Source: a virus
DNA length: 64,000 nt
Reading direction: 5' to 3' (one strand)
Virus record (IMG/VR): IMGVR_UViG_3300019889_000001
Location: 1-64,000 of that record
Shown here in pieces: positions 7,620 through 15,133 of this stretch. Numbering within the stretch: the stretch's first letter is position 1; the number at the start of each line of letters is the position of its first letter. The notes beneath the pieces are model-generated. The model saw only the letters and a list, made by a program, of their open reading frames with translations, was not told the DNA's origin and ran no database searches. Position numbers and translations under genes: made by a program.

Positions 7620-8050
7620 TCGTCGACAGGATGCCATTCGGCGGTCTGTTCGGGGCTGACCTCGAGGATTTCGATGCTGCGCTCGAGCGCAGCTCGCTTG
7701 CAGTCGGCCGTCCCTGCGCCGCCGGGGAAGACGACGAGAAGATCGGGTTGGAAGTCATCGAGCATCTTGCGGTTCCGCACCGGGCCCGCACCGCGGCCGT
7801 ACGACGTCCAGTCGGCGATGAAACGCTGGCGCGGAATGTCGTTGGAGTCGGCCCATGTCAGGGCCTGAAGGTCGACGCCGAGTAGACGACCGGACAGTGG
7901 CGCGAGCTTACCGGCGTCGCCGGCGGCAAGCTCGGTGATCCCCGGATCACAGAGGAGCCCGTCCACGTGATCGTGATGCAGCCGATCCAACGTGTCGTAG
8001 ACGAACTGACGGTCAGGGAACGCCCGGCCACCACATACCGCTAGACGCAT
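7616..8050 (-). CDS. YspA/DUF2493-like SLOG-domain protein
   Basis: 144 aa. N-terminus MRLAVCGGRAFPDRQFVYDTLDRL and the later DLLVVFPGGAGTADCKRAA match the two conserved stretches of SLOG-fold DUF2493 proteins, which bind nucleotide-derived ligands and occur in stress and conflict systems; the substrate here is unknown. ATG at 8050 forms TGATG with the upstream HNH stop; an in-frame TTG at 8053 is less likely. Confidence 0.75.
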   Translation of the reverse strand: MRLAVCGGRAFPDRQFVYDTLDRLHHDHVDGLLCDPGITELAAGDAGKLAPLSGRLLGVDLQALTWADSNDIPRQRFIADWTSYGRGAGPVRNRKMLDDFQPDLLVVFPGGAGTADCKRAALERSIEILEVSPEQTAEWHPVDE

Positions 8051-8637
8051 CAAGACTCCCTCGATTGCTGACGCCTAAGTCTCTGCGCCTCATTGGTGCA
8101 GAGACGGCATTGGCGTTCACTTCTCCATAGTTCACGCGGATGACCTCGGATGCAATGGGTCTTCAGTTCACCTCGAGGGTAGGAGTCCGCCCGCGGCCTC
8201 CGTCTGTTGGCGTTCTGTTCGGGAATGGTTGCCCATCGGCAGTTACTCGGCTCGTAGTTTCCATCACTGTTGATGCGATCGAGGGACCAGTAGCTCACCT
8301 TGCCCGCCCAACCAGAAGGGTCGGGCGGTCTCTCGCCCATGTCCGCAAGGAAGTTCTCGAAGACTAACCACCGGTCGCAGACTGTGATGCCCCGATCTAC
8401 GTATCCCCGTCGGCTCCTGACACGTTCTCGCATCGCGCGCCACGACCTGTAGGTCGGCAAACGTCGCTTCTCGCGCCATCCATTCACGCGAGGTGTGATC
8501 TTGTACGTGAGGCCACTAGGACGCACCGCGTGCCGGGACCGACAGAGACTCGAACAATACTTCCCCCGCCCTCGAGCTAGTAGGGCCTCCGTGGTATCAA
8601 AGACGGCCCCGCATGGGCATGTCACGCAGATCCTCAC
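8050..8637 (-). CDS. HNH homing endonuclease with zinc ribbons
   Basis: 195 aa. N-terminal ribbon (CVTCPCG ... YCSSLCRSRH), central block YWSLDRINSDGNYEPSNCRWAT typical of phage free-standing HNH enzymes, C-terminal CxxGH...CRLC finger. Such enzymes nick or cut one site and spread by homing. It sits tightly between two genes with 1-4 nt overlaps at both ends and is related to the enzymes at 37729 and 60872. Confidence 0.85.
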   Translation of the reverse strand: MRICVTCPCGAVFDTTEALLARGRGKYCSSLCRSRHAVRPSGLTYKITPRVNGWREKRRLPTYRSWRAMRERVRSRRGYVDRGITVCDRWLVFENFLADMGERPPDPSGWAGKVSYWSLDRINSDGNYEPSNCRWATIPEQNANRRRPRADSYPRGELKTHCIRGHPRELWRSERQCRLCTNEAQRLRRQQSRES

Positions 8638-8921
8638 GGATTTTCAGCTTTGCGAAGCAGGGCGACAACGGCATCATCAGGGAAAGCGAGATAGTTGGCG
8701 AACGTCGCTCTGATCTCGTGGAGGAGTTCGCATGCTTCGCTCATCCACGCCTTCAGCTCACCGTTGACTTCGGATGACTCCTCGCGCTCCATCGTCAAGG
8801 TGTTGTCGAGACGCTCGATGGTGTCGGCGGCATCCCGAAGGGCATCGGCGATACCGAATAGACCGAGACTGTGCTCGGCGAGATTAGCGAGTTCTCGAAG
8901 ATCGTCGACCCGGGTGCTCAT
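8634..8921 (-). CDS. coiled-coil hypothetical protein
   Basis: 95 aa, unknown. Nearly all helical with heptad-like repeats (LRDAADTIERLDNTLTMEREESSEVN in parts); resembles small phage proteins with an N-terminal LRELAN motif. ATGA overlaps on both sides. Confidence 0.6.
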   Translation of the reverse strand: MSTRVDDLRELANLAEHSLGLFGIADALRDAADTIERLDNTLTMEREESSEVNGELKAWMSEACELLHEIRATFANYLAFPDDAVVALLRKAENP

Positions 8922-9160
8922 CTACTGGATCCGTATTCCGCGAGGAGGGCCGCGCCGGCGCTCGAGGTTTCGACGCCATGGACGGCTGCGGCTGCTTTCG
9001 GGTCGTTGTGGGACAGGTTTTCGAGGTGGTGTTGCATGACGTTGTCGACATAGTCACGGGGCGTCATGTTCTCCTGGCGGGCGACGATGATCAGCATGTC
9101 GTGGAGATGGACGGGGAGTCTGATAGCGATCGAGGCTCCTTTAACTTTTGGGCGCGACAT
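8918..9160 (-). CDS. ribbon-helix-helix-like protein
   Basis: 80 aa. KVKGASIAIRLPVHLHDML followed by ARQENMTPRDYVDNVMQHHL fits the beta-alpha-alpha RHH pattern of CopG/Arc proteins. Overlaps the end of the methyltransferase gene by 20 nt. Likely a DNA-binding regulator. Confidence 0.6.
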   Translation of the reverse strand: MSRPKVKGASIAIRLPVHLHDMLIIVARQENMTPRDYVDNVMQHHLENLSHNDPKAAAAVHGVETSSAGAALLAEYGSSR

Positions 9161-9821
9161 TCGGGGTCTCCTTCGGTTTCGTGGCCCGGTAGCAGGTGTA
9201 GTCGATCTGCTCGAGCTGGAACGGTTGCTCGAGGCTGGCGTTGTAGCTGTCGACGGCGTTGCGGGCGCCTTCCCAATGGCCGTAGTCGTCGACGATGAGG
9301 ATGCCGCCGGGGGAGAGCAGTGGGTAGAGGTGGGTGAGTTCGTGGAGGGTGGATTCGTACCAGTCGGTGTCCAGCCGGAGCACCGAGATCAGGTCTGGGG
9401 CGAAGAGTGGGATGGTGTCCACCACGTTGCCTTCGACCATCTTGATTCGCTCCGGCGGGTAGTTCGTCCACGACATATGGACGCGGACTTCGATCACGTC
9501 GGCGATAGCCCACACGTGGTCGGTGGGTTTCGCCGCGGCGAGGATGTCGGCACCTAGGTGGCCGGCAGGCGTTCGATCGAGGTCGGTGGGTTCGGTCATG
9601 CCGGCGAACGTGTCGTACATCCAGATCTCGCGGTCATCGACATTCTGATGTAGCGCGGTGATTGCCATCGCCATCGCGCAGCCACCCTTCCAAACGCCGC
9701 ATTCGACGAACGCACCGGGGATGCCGTTGTCCATCACGTGCTCGACGGCACGGCATGTCGCGGCGAGGCTCTTGCGCGACGTCATCGTGAAGTCCTGGAG
9801 CTGCTGATATAGGTCGTTCAT
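9141..9821 (-). CDS. TylF/MycF-like O-methyltransferase
   Basis: 226 aa. The family methylates sugar hydroxyls using SAM and a metal ion. Visible: SAM loop VECGVWKGGCAMAMA, aspartate-rich LRLDTDWYEST, and VDDYGHWEGAR with the metal-binding acids. ATG 9821 is chosen for the ATGA overlap with the upstream stop; ATG 9836 is possible. Together with the sugar genes at 37049-40852 it suggests decoration of a glycan on the virion, DNA or host surface; the acceptor is not known. Confidence 0.8.
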   Translation of the reverse strand: MNDLYQQLQDFTMTSRKSLAATCRAVEHVMDNGIPGAFVECGVWKGGCAMAMAITALHQNVDDREIWMYDTFAGMTEPTDLDRTPAGHLGADILAAAKPTDHVWAIADVIEVRVHMSWTNYPPERIKMVEGNVVDTIPLFAPDLISVLRLDTDWYESTLHELTHLYPLLSPGGILIVDDYGHWEGARNAVDSYNASLEQPFQLEQIDYTCYRATKPKETPNVAPKS

Positions 9822-10123
9822 GGCGTCCTGACCCATTCGACGTCGAGTTCCATCGGTCGGCGGCGGTACGAATATCCGAACATCCCAGACTGGATCAGCT
9901 TCAACGACTCCTCGCAGTCGGCGCGGGTTTCGTAGCCGAGACTGTTACCAAGGGAATCGTCGACACCACGCAGTTGGTTGACGGTGTCGATCAGCGTGTA
10001 GATGACGGTGTTACGCAGATTGAACGGCTTCGTCGCTACCACCCACCGGCCGTCAGTGGAGACAGCCTGGATCTCATACGAGTTGTGCTCGCTGACGAAC
10101 TTGATCCGATCCCCGACGTTCAT
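9818..10123 (-). CDS. hypothetical protein, small beta-rich
   Basis: 101 aa, unknown. MNVGDRIKFVSEHNSYEIQAVSTDGRWVVAT suggests an SH3-like beta barrel at the N-terminus; the tail repeats aromatic/basic residues (FGYSYRRRP). Overlaps both neighbours by 4 nt. Confidence 0.6.
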   Translation of the reverse strand: MNVGDRIKFVSEHNSYEIQAVSTDGRWVVATKPFNLRNTVIYTLIDTVNQLRGVDDSLGNSLGYETRADCEESLKLIQSGMFGYSYRRRPMELDVEWVRTP

Positions 10124-10848
10124 GCCGCGTTCCTCTCGCCGTTCCACGACCAGATTCGTTGGTGGCCTCGTGCCGGTATCGGGTCGCAGCGGCCGAATCC
10201 TTTGCATGCAGTGCAGTACGGATCCGCACCGAGGTTCCGAGGTGCGCTGATCCAGCCGCGCCCCCAGCACCAGGGGCAGCGTTCGGTGGTGGGTGCGGCG
10301 TCCTCGATCAGCCAGGCGTAGCGTCCGGGCGAGAAGTCGCCGTAGGGAGCTTGGCTGGTGATGTCGGCCATCACATACGGCCCGAACGCAATCACCAACA
10401 GGTCGGGATTCACCTGCCAGATCGAGTATCCGTCAACTGGCCATTCGCCCCAGCCGACGATCGGGTAGCAGGCGACCACCCTTCCCGACCCGACGATCGC
10501 ACCGAGCGGCAGCCATTCGCCGAAAAGATCAGCGATCGGCTCGCCGGTGTAGCCGTCCTGTCCGATCGTCTCGGCGAGCATCGAGCGACCATCGGTCGTG
10601 TTCCAACATGCGTACTCGCCGACTTCTAGTTCGTTCGCCGGTATCTGTTTCGTGGCGTGGAACACAATCCGTTGGCCGATGAGTGCGGGTGGGCACGGCC
10701 ACGAGCGTGTCTCGAACCGCTTGACCATCGAGCGTGTGTTGCACCGTTCGGCGTGCGGGTCGTTCTCGGGGTACTTGCAGTCGCACAGTTGGCGGGTGGT
10801 CAGGAGGCTTGCCCAGGGTTGATGCAAACTGATCGCGGGCATCGTCAT
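10120..10848 (-). CDS. ASCH/PUA-like domain protein with zinc cluster
   Basis: 242 aa. The N-terminus (PAISLHQPWASLL ... KRFETRSWP) carries the ISLxQPWAxLL and ExRxW pattern of ASCH domains, which are predicted RNA- or modified-base-binding folds. A Cys set (CDCKYPENDPHAERC) interrupts it, and CPWCWGRGW...CTACKGFGRC forms a late DnaJ-like zinc cluster. Start at 10848 uses the ATGA overlap. Function inferred only at fold level. Confidence 0.65.
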   Translation of the reverse strand: MTMPAISLHQPWASLLTTRQLCDCKYPENDPHAERCNTRSMVKRFETRSWPCPPALIGQRIVFHATKQIPANELEVGEYACWNTTDGRSMLAETIGQDGYTGEPIADLFGEWLPLGAIVGSGRVVACYPIVGWGEWPVDGYSIWQVNPDLLVIAFGPYVMADITSQAPYGDFSPGRYAWLIEDAAPTTERCPWCWGRGWISAPRNLGADPYCTACKGFGRCDPIPARGHQRIWSWNGERNAA

Positions 10849-11255
10849 ACCGGTGCCGTCCATCCACCCGAGGTGATGATGCCGGTCGGTAGACCGGCCG
10901 AAGGGTCACGGGGTGGGATCTGATCGGGTACGAGGCCGAGTTCTTCGAGCTGGTCATCGGTGATCTCGCTGAGGCCGTTGGAGCGGATGACGTCGTTGAC
11001 TTTGCGCTGGAAGGCGAGGATCGCCTGGTCGCGCCCAGGAGTCGGGGCGGGCTCGGTGCCGGTGAAATAGCTGATGCCGCCGCGGACTGCTCCGAACATC
11101 GGCAGGCTGGAGGCGATGGAGCCCTCGCGATGGTCGACATGCTCTCGTTCTTGTCGCATCGCGAGGACGTTCTTGGCGTAGCGGCGCAGCTTGGCGAGCT
11201 GGCCTGTGTCGACAAGCTTGCGGAGGTTGTAGAGGTCGATCGGGTCGATGGTCAT
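10845..11255 (-). CDS. hypothetical protein
   Basis: 136 aa, unknown. Helical first half (DLYNLRKLVDTGQLAKLRRYAKN), a Gly/aromatic middle and a Pro-rich end. ATG 11255 overlaps the stop of a small zinc-ribbon ORF by ATGA. Confidence 0.55.
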   Translation of the reverse strand: MTIDPIDLYNLRKLVDTGQLAKLRRYAKNVLAMRQEREHVDHREGSIASSLPMFGAVRGGISYFTGTEPAPTPGRDQAILAFQRKVNDVIRSNGLSEITDDQLEELGLVPDQIPPRDPSAGLPTGIITSGGWTAPV

Positions 11256-11374
11256 GGGATCACCTTGGTTGCTTGGGTTACGTGGTTGGCGAAGGCGCCG
11301 CGGGCGGCACGGCGGGTGTCGTGGAAGTCGCTGGCCCAGCCGCATGTGCAGCGGGCGTTCCAGGCGTGAGAAAT
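11252..11374 (-). CDS. tiny zinc-ribbon protein, probable ATT start
   Basis: About 40 aa from ATT 11374: SHAWNARCTCGWASDFHDTRRAARGAF in outline, with the RCxCGW and RRAAxxAF pattern common in small actinophage proteins. Its TGA overlaps the ATG of the next gene as ATGA, which supports it being real. The frame is open back to the stop codon of the 11399 gene but contains no ATG, GTG or TTG; ATT is the first plausible start. TGA read-through of the upstream gene is the alternative. Confidence 0.45.
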   Translation of the reverse strand: MSHAWNARCTCGWASDFHDTRRAARGAFANHVTQATKVIP

Positions 11375-11398
11375 GGGTGAGTTTGAGGATGTGGAGGA

Positions 11399-11635
11399 TC
11401 ATGGGATGCGCTGCCAGCCGTACTCGGCCATGATTTCGGTGTCGACGACACGGATTTCGTCGAGATCTCGCACGAAGATGAAGATCGGGCACGTGAGCCC
11501 CTCCGAACGCAACCAGCCGGAGATGGCATCAACCATTTCCTTCTGGTCGGCCATCCGGGACGGGTCTTCAGACTTGACGGCGAGGATGAACGGCCCGTCG
11601 GGGATTGGCATGGCCTTGAGCTGGTCGGGGGTCAC
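11399..11635 (-). CDS. hypothetical protein
   Basis: 78 aa, unknown. Alpha/beta pattern with a strand PIFIFVRDLDEIRVV; GTG start in a GTGA overlap. The frame stays open for 50 codons past its stop into the zinc-ribbon ORF. Confidence 0.6.
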   Translation of the reverse strand: MTPDQLKAMPIPDGPFILAVKSEDPSRMADQKEMVDAISGWLRSEGLTCPIFIFVRDLDEIRVVDTEIMAEYGWQRIP

Positions 11636-11811
11636 GTGGATTCCTTTCGGGCGGTGTCGGAGCCGGGAGACATGCGGGCTCGAGGTGCGGGTTCGAACTC
11701 GGGTTGCTGGACCGGCTTGTGGTCTTCGACGGCTTTGGCGAGCCGGTTGAGTGCCTTGACGAGCCCCGAGCCGATGTCGATGATGGCGCGCATGTCGCCG
11801 CCGGTGATCAT
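11632..11811 (-). CDS. small hypothetical protein
   Basis: 59 aa, unknown. Helix IGSGLVKALNRLAKAVEDH and a Pro-rich basic tail. Start at 11811 overlaps the preceding stop by 4 nt. Confidence 0.5.
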   Translation of the reverse strand: MITGGDMRAIIDIGSGLVKALNRLAKAVEDHKPVQQPEFEPAPRARMSPGSDTARKEST

Positions 11812-12122
11812 GATCCCTCCTCGAGCGCTTCGAGGAGGGCGGTGCAGGCTGCGTCCATCGCGTCCCAGGTGCCGTCTGGGACTGTTACGCCGGGGGGTGC
11901 ACAGAACCGGGCCATGGCGTCGATGTAGTTGCCGCGGAGTTCCCACAGTCGGACTTGCCGTTCGGATTCGAGGTAGTCGGGGCTCGCGAAGATCGCCTGG
12001 AAGTCTGCGCTCTTCTCGAAGGTCTTCTGGGTGGCGTCGTCGACAGCTTTGGTGACGACTGGGGTGATGGCTTTGAGGGCGGCCGCTTCGGCGATCTGAC
12101 GGAGTGCGTCGTCGACGGTCAT
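11808..12122 (-). CDS. helical hypothetical protein
   Basis: 104 aa, unknown. Alanine-rich helices (DDALRQIAEAAALKAITPVVTKAVDDATQ in parts) and an acidic C-terminal helix. 4-nt overlaps on both sides. Confidence 0.55.
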   Translation of the reverse strand: MTVDDALRQIAEAAALKAITPVVTKAVDDATQKTFEKSADFQAIFASPDYLESERQVRLWELRGNYIDAMARFCAPPGVTVPDGTWDAMDAACTALLEALEEGS

Positions 12123-12337
12123 GAGTTCTCCTTGAAGCAGGTGTGGCAGGGTCGGGCGAACAGGTCGGCGTGTTCGCGCCGGAGGTGGGCGGACCACCAG
12201 TGGATCTCTGGTTCGGTGCGTCCGCAGACGGTGACGGCGACGTATCGGAACGAGGGAAGCATTTCGACGTCGGCGATCTGGTGGTAGATGGGCCGCGGGG
12301 TGTCGGTGGCGAAGATCATGACTCGCCCGACGGTCAT
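12119..12337 (-). CDS. hypothetical protein with CxxC
   Basis: 72 aa, unknown. Beta-rich start, then a His-rich segment (IHWWSAHLRREHADLF) and CHTC near the end, a possible zinc site. Confidence 0.55.
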   Translation of the reverse strand: MTVGRVMIFATDTPRPIYHQIADVEMLPSFRYVAVTVCGRTEPEIHWWSAHLRREHADLFARPCHTCFKENS

Positions 12338-12903
12338 GAGGTCTCCTTGTCGGCTGCTCGAACGATGTCCTCGAGTGCTTCGAAGACGGTGGGACGGCAG
12401 GCCGAGTGGAAGCGTTTGTCGCTGTAGGTGATGTGGACGTCGAATGCTTCGGGTTGGATGTAGTCGACGCCCGGGTCGGGGTAGATCTCGATCATGGCGA
12501 ATCCGTCTCGGGTCAGCCAGGCCAGCAGGTCGTCGGCTTCGACACGTTCAGCAGTGCGGTACTCTCCGTCGTCTTCGAGATCGGTGGTGATCCATTCGTC
12601 TTCGCTGTTGTAGCTCTGGAAGTCGGGGTTGCGGGGCCACCCGATGATTTCGGCGATCGTGCGGTCGGGTTCGCAGGGAGGTGGCATGCACGGTTTGACT
12701 TCACCCCGGTCTGCGGGCGGTGTGTATTGGAGGCCGGCGGCTTCGGCGACGATCAGGTCCGGGATGCTGAAGTCGTCCTCGGGCTGGGTCATTGGTTCTT
12801 CCGTTTCGATGTCGTGCCGGGGGGCTGAGGAGAGGAGGCCGCAGAGTGCGCAGGTGTCGGTGGCCGGTTGGAACCGGTGGTTCTCGGGGTGTCCGAAGGG
12901 CAT
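12334..12903 (-). CDS. hypothetical protein, first gene of minus early operon
   Basis: 189 aa, unknown. N-terminal HPENHRFQPATDTCALCGL is a His/Cys zinc-type motif, followed by an acidic, low-complexity middle and a mixed alpha/beta end. The ATG at 12903 follows a well-formed leaderless promoter, making it the head of the operon that runs to 7398. Confidence 0.65.
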   Translation of the reverse strand: MPFGHPENHRFQPATDTCALCGLLSSAPRHDIETEEPMTQPEDDFSIPDLIVAEAAGLQYTPPADRGEVKPCMPPPCEPDRTIAEIIGWPRNPDFQSYNSEDEWITTDLEDDGEYRTAERVEADDLLAWLTRDGFAMIEIYPDPGVDYIQPEAFDVHITYSDKRFHSACRPTVFEALEDIVRAADKETS

Positions 12904-12909
12904 TCCCCC

Positions 12910-12938
12910 AGTGTACCCGTTCCCGGTCCCGTAAACAA
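12910..12938 (-). promoter_or_regulatory. promoter TTGTTT-N17-TACACT, leaderless
   Basis: Minus strand: TTGTTT at 12938-12933, 17-bp spacer, TACACT at 12915-12910, then 6 nt to the ATG at 12903. The best-formed promoter of the window on this strand. Confidence 0.7.
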
Positions 12939-12968
12939 GTGGTTTGCTTATTTTTGCTGTGATTCCGG

Positions 12969-12974
12969 TAGTGT
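12969..12974 (+). promoter_or_regulatory. -10 element TAGTGT, leaderless promoter
   Basis: TAGTGT then 7 nt to ATG 12982; TTGCTT at 12944-12949 is a weak -35 at 19 bp. Divergent to the promoter at 12910. Confidence 0.5.
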
Positions 12975-12981
12975 GTCGGTT

Positions 12982-13191
12982 ATGACGAATCCACGTGTGA
13001 AAATCCCGGTCACCTGCACCATTTCGCCCGACCTCCTCGAAAGACTCGACCGCGCCGCCGAAGCCGAAAACCGCTCCCGGAGCAACATGTTGGAGCGTGT
13101 CCTCGACACGGCCTTCGGACCGAGTCCAGAAGAACAGCTCGAGGAGGCCGCTACCTGGATCGAAGACGACGCCCCCATCGACCTCGACTGA
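12982..13191 (+). CDS. ribbon-helix-helix regulator
   Basis: 69 aa. VKIPVTCTISPDLLERLDRAAEAENRSRSNMLERVL (in parts) is a clear RHH unit: strand, helix, turn at NRSRS, helix. Acidic tail. Probably a dimeric repressor of the divergent promoters just upstream. Confidence 0.8.
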   Translation: MTNPRVKIPVTCTISPDLLERLDRAAEAENRSRSNMLERVLDTAFGPSPEEQLEEAATWIEDDAPIDLD

Positions 13192-13215
13192 TCAGCTGGG
13201 CCAGTTGCCTTTGAG

Positions 13216-13302
13216 GATCGACCGGCGCGGTGTCGCAGCGTCTCATCCCGCCGTTGATGACTGTCGATTTCGGATGTTGGCAGGAGTCCGCGCCGGTCGA
13301 TC
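13216..13302. repeat. 15-bp perfect inverted repeat with 57-nt loop
   Basis: GATCGACCGGCGCGG (13216-13230) and CCGCGCCGGTCGATC (13288-13302) are exact complements. It lies between two RHH genes in a stretch without ORFs, and could be an RNA stem, a terminator or a protein-binding element. Confidence 0.65.
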
Positions 13303-13362
13303 AGATGCGCTCGAAGGACGGTCGATGACTGGCAGATCGACCTCGAGTAGGAGGCCCAGAGG

Positions 13363-13387
13363 CATGTATGTACACTGTTAATACATG
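13363..13387 (+). promoter_or_regulatory. operator CATGTAT/ATACATG around a -10 element
   Basis: Perfect 7-bp inverted repeat CATGTAT (13363-13369) and ATACATG (13381-13387), 11 nt apart, enclosing TACACT (13371-13376), which is 8 nt before ATG 13385. The arrangement suggests autoregulation by the RHH protein that follows. Confidence 0.6.
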
Positions 13388-13594
13388 ACCCGCCGTCTTG
13401 CCTCCTTCCGTCTCCGACCAGAAGCCATCGAACTCCTCGCCGCCTGGGCCAACCACCACAACACCAGCCAATCCCGCATCATCGAACGCCTCCTCCAACG
13501 CCAACCACCCCCCGAAGCACTCGGCCCCAACGAAACAGCCGTCCGAATCGCCCACCGCACCTACCTACGCTCACTCGAACCGAAAACCCCCTGA
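13385..13594 (+). CDS. ribbon-helix-helix regulator
   Basis: 69 aa. RRLASFRLRPEAIELLAAWANHHNTSQSRIIERLL (in parts) is an RHH domain with the turn NTSQS; Pro-rich tail. The start codon lies inside the proposed operator. Converges with the 13898 gene across a nested hairpin. Confidence 0.75.
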   Translation: MTRRLASFRLRPEAIELLAAWANHHNTSQSRIIERLLQRQPPPEALGPNETAVRIAHRTYLRSLEPKTP

Positions 13595-13897
13595 TACGGA
13601 ACCGAAACGCCCACAAACCGCCTCGCCCTGAACAGAAACCGCCCCGAACACCCACCAAATCCGTGAAACCGCCCTCACACGCGCAGAATTAGCCATCTAC
13701 CAGCCCCTACATACCGACCTACGAGACGCCAACGGACCGTTTAGGGACGTGTGAAGACCCGGGGACGCGCCCCTTTCCTGGTCTTCCCGGTTTGGAGACC
13801 GGTGCGAAACGTTCGACGAAACGGGAACGCTACGAACACGAAACCGACTTGGGCGGCGCGGCTCACGCGTTGTTGGTGGCGGCGCCGTTGTTCTGTG
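13595..13897. terminator. gene-free stretch with nested hairpin at 13754-13787
   Basis: About 300 nt without a gene. GAAGACC (13754-13760) pairs with GGTCTTC (13781-13787), enclosing GGGG/CCCC around ACGCG, giving a nested stem between convergent genes. The rest is C-rich with no further signal seen. Confidence 0.5.
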
Positions 13898-15052
13898 TCA
13901 GGCGTTTGTGAGCGCGTTGTGGAGTGCGATTGCGGCTGTTGCGTGGGATGCGTAGGTGGTGCCGTTGGTGTCTGTCCAGTGTGAGGCGGAGCGGCGTGTG
14001 AGTCCTGCGAGTGTTTGGCCTACGGTCATGGCCCGTAGTGTCGTCAGGGTGTCTCTCCCCGGGCGCTTGGCAGCGCTTCGGCCCGTGGGCGCCTCGACGA
14101 GGCCGAGCTTGGTGGGGGTGCTCTCTGCCATGGTGGTGGCCCTCACGGTGGCGCGGTGGGCGTTGTGTTGTTCGATGCGTGCTTCGTGACGTGCGAGACG
14201 CTTGGCGCGGGCCCAACGTGCTCCTGTGGGTTGAGCGGTGTGTTCGTGGCCGATGAACCATCCGTCGTCACTGAAGCTGGCGAGCATGGTTCTGTCCGCC
14301 ATGCGCCGGCCGATCACCCTCCGCTTGCGGCCGTTCTCGTCCACTCCGTCAGCGAGCACTGCGACGCTGGCCTTCGCGAGCTGGGTCTTGGTGTGCAGAC
14401 GGTTCGCCGCGGAGATCCGCAACCTTGTCGGCCAGGCGAGCCGCGTGGACTGGTCGGTGACGGCGGATCCGTTGGCCAGATCCAAACCGAACCATGCGCC
14501 CAGATCCCCGTTCGAGACGACGATGGCGCCCATCGCTGAACGTTCCCCGTTCACGACCTGACCCATGCTCGACCGGTCACCTGCGATCACCTGCGGCCGT
14601 GTCACCGTGTTGCCGATCAACCGCGGCCAATCCTCGTCGTCACGACTCAGAAGTGCGTCGGCGGCGGCGATCAGGTTGCGCTCCGTGATGTTGCACTGGC
14701 AATGCCTCGCGTGCGTCTCAGTCTCAGTGCACGGGATGAGACTCGCCACCATGTCGACCACGGGATCGACGTGATGCACGTCGCCTGTCGTGATCAGATG
14801 CGTCGGGCGTGGTCCGACAGGGACGAACGACGAGCGTCCCTTGCGTGACCGGGTGACCCTGGTCTCGGTGCGAGGCAACGGGTTGCGTTCCAGCGGGCCA
14901 GTGCTCCAGTTGGACGGTCGTCCACCGGACGGGGCGTACGTGACTCCGCTCTCGGTTTCGGTCCTGGAGTAATGCCCGATGACGTCGGGGCTGTGCCCGT
15001 CGATCGGACGGGGGTCGGCCGTGCTCTCCTCGTTGGTCAAGCGGTAGCTCAT
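13898..15052 (-). CDS. 384-aa hypothetical protein beside repeat block
   Basis: Function not recognised. Arg/Thr-rich protein; a Cys/His cluster CTETETHARHCQC near residue 110, strongly basic patches (RVTRSRKGR; KRRVIGRRMADR) and a C-terminal helical region. The start at 15052 follows AAAGGAAA; the in-frame ATG at 15175 would include shadow-like sequence. It is the only sizeable gene next to the iteron-like block at 15282-15497, so an origin- or repeat-binding role is a guess from position. Clustered Thr and Arg suggest nucleic-acid binding. Confidence 0.55.
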   Translation of the reverse strand: MSYRLTNEESTADPRPIDGHSPDVIGHYSRTETESGVTYAPSGGRPSNWSTGPLERNPLPRTETRVTRSRKGRSSFVPVGPRPTHLITTGDVHHVDPVVDMVASLIPCTETETHARHCQCNITERNLIAAADALLSRDDEDWPRLIGNTVTRPQVIAGDRSSMGQVVNGERSAMGAIVVSNGDLGAWFGLDLANGSAVTDQSTRLAWPTRLRISAANRLHTKTQLAKASVAVLADGVDENGRKRRVIGRRMADRTMLASFSDDGWFIGHEHTAQPTGARWARAKRLARHEARIEQHNAHRATVRATTMAESTPTKLGLVEAPTGRSAAKRPGRDTLTTLRAMTVGQTLAGLTRRSASHWTDTNGTTYASHATAAIALHNALTNA

Positions 15053-15110
15053 GGTCGTTTCCTTTGGTTCGGCGGACGCAGATGTCCGCACCACCATTGA
15101 ATCAGATGGG

Positions 15111-15133
15111 AACCAGGGTTGCAACCCCTGGTT
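15111..15133. repeat. palindrome AACCAGGG/CCCTGGTT
   Basis: Perfect 8-bp arms with 7-nt centre containing GGGTTGCAACCC-type symmetry, in the region upstream of the 13898-15052 gene. Operator or structured leader candidate. Confidence 0.5.
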
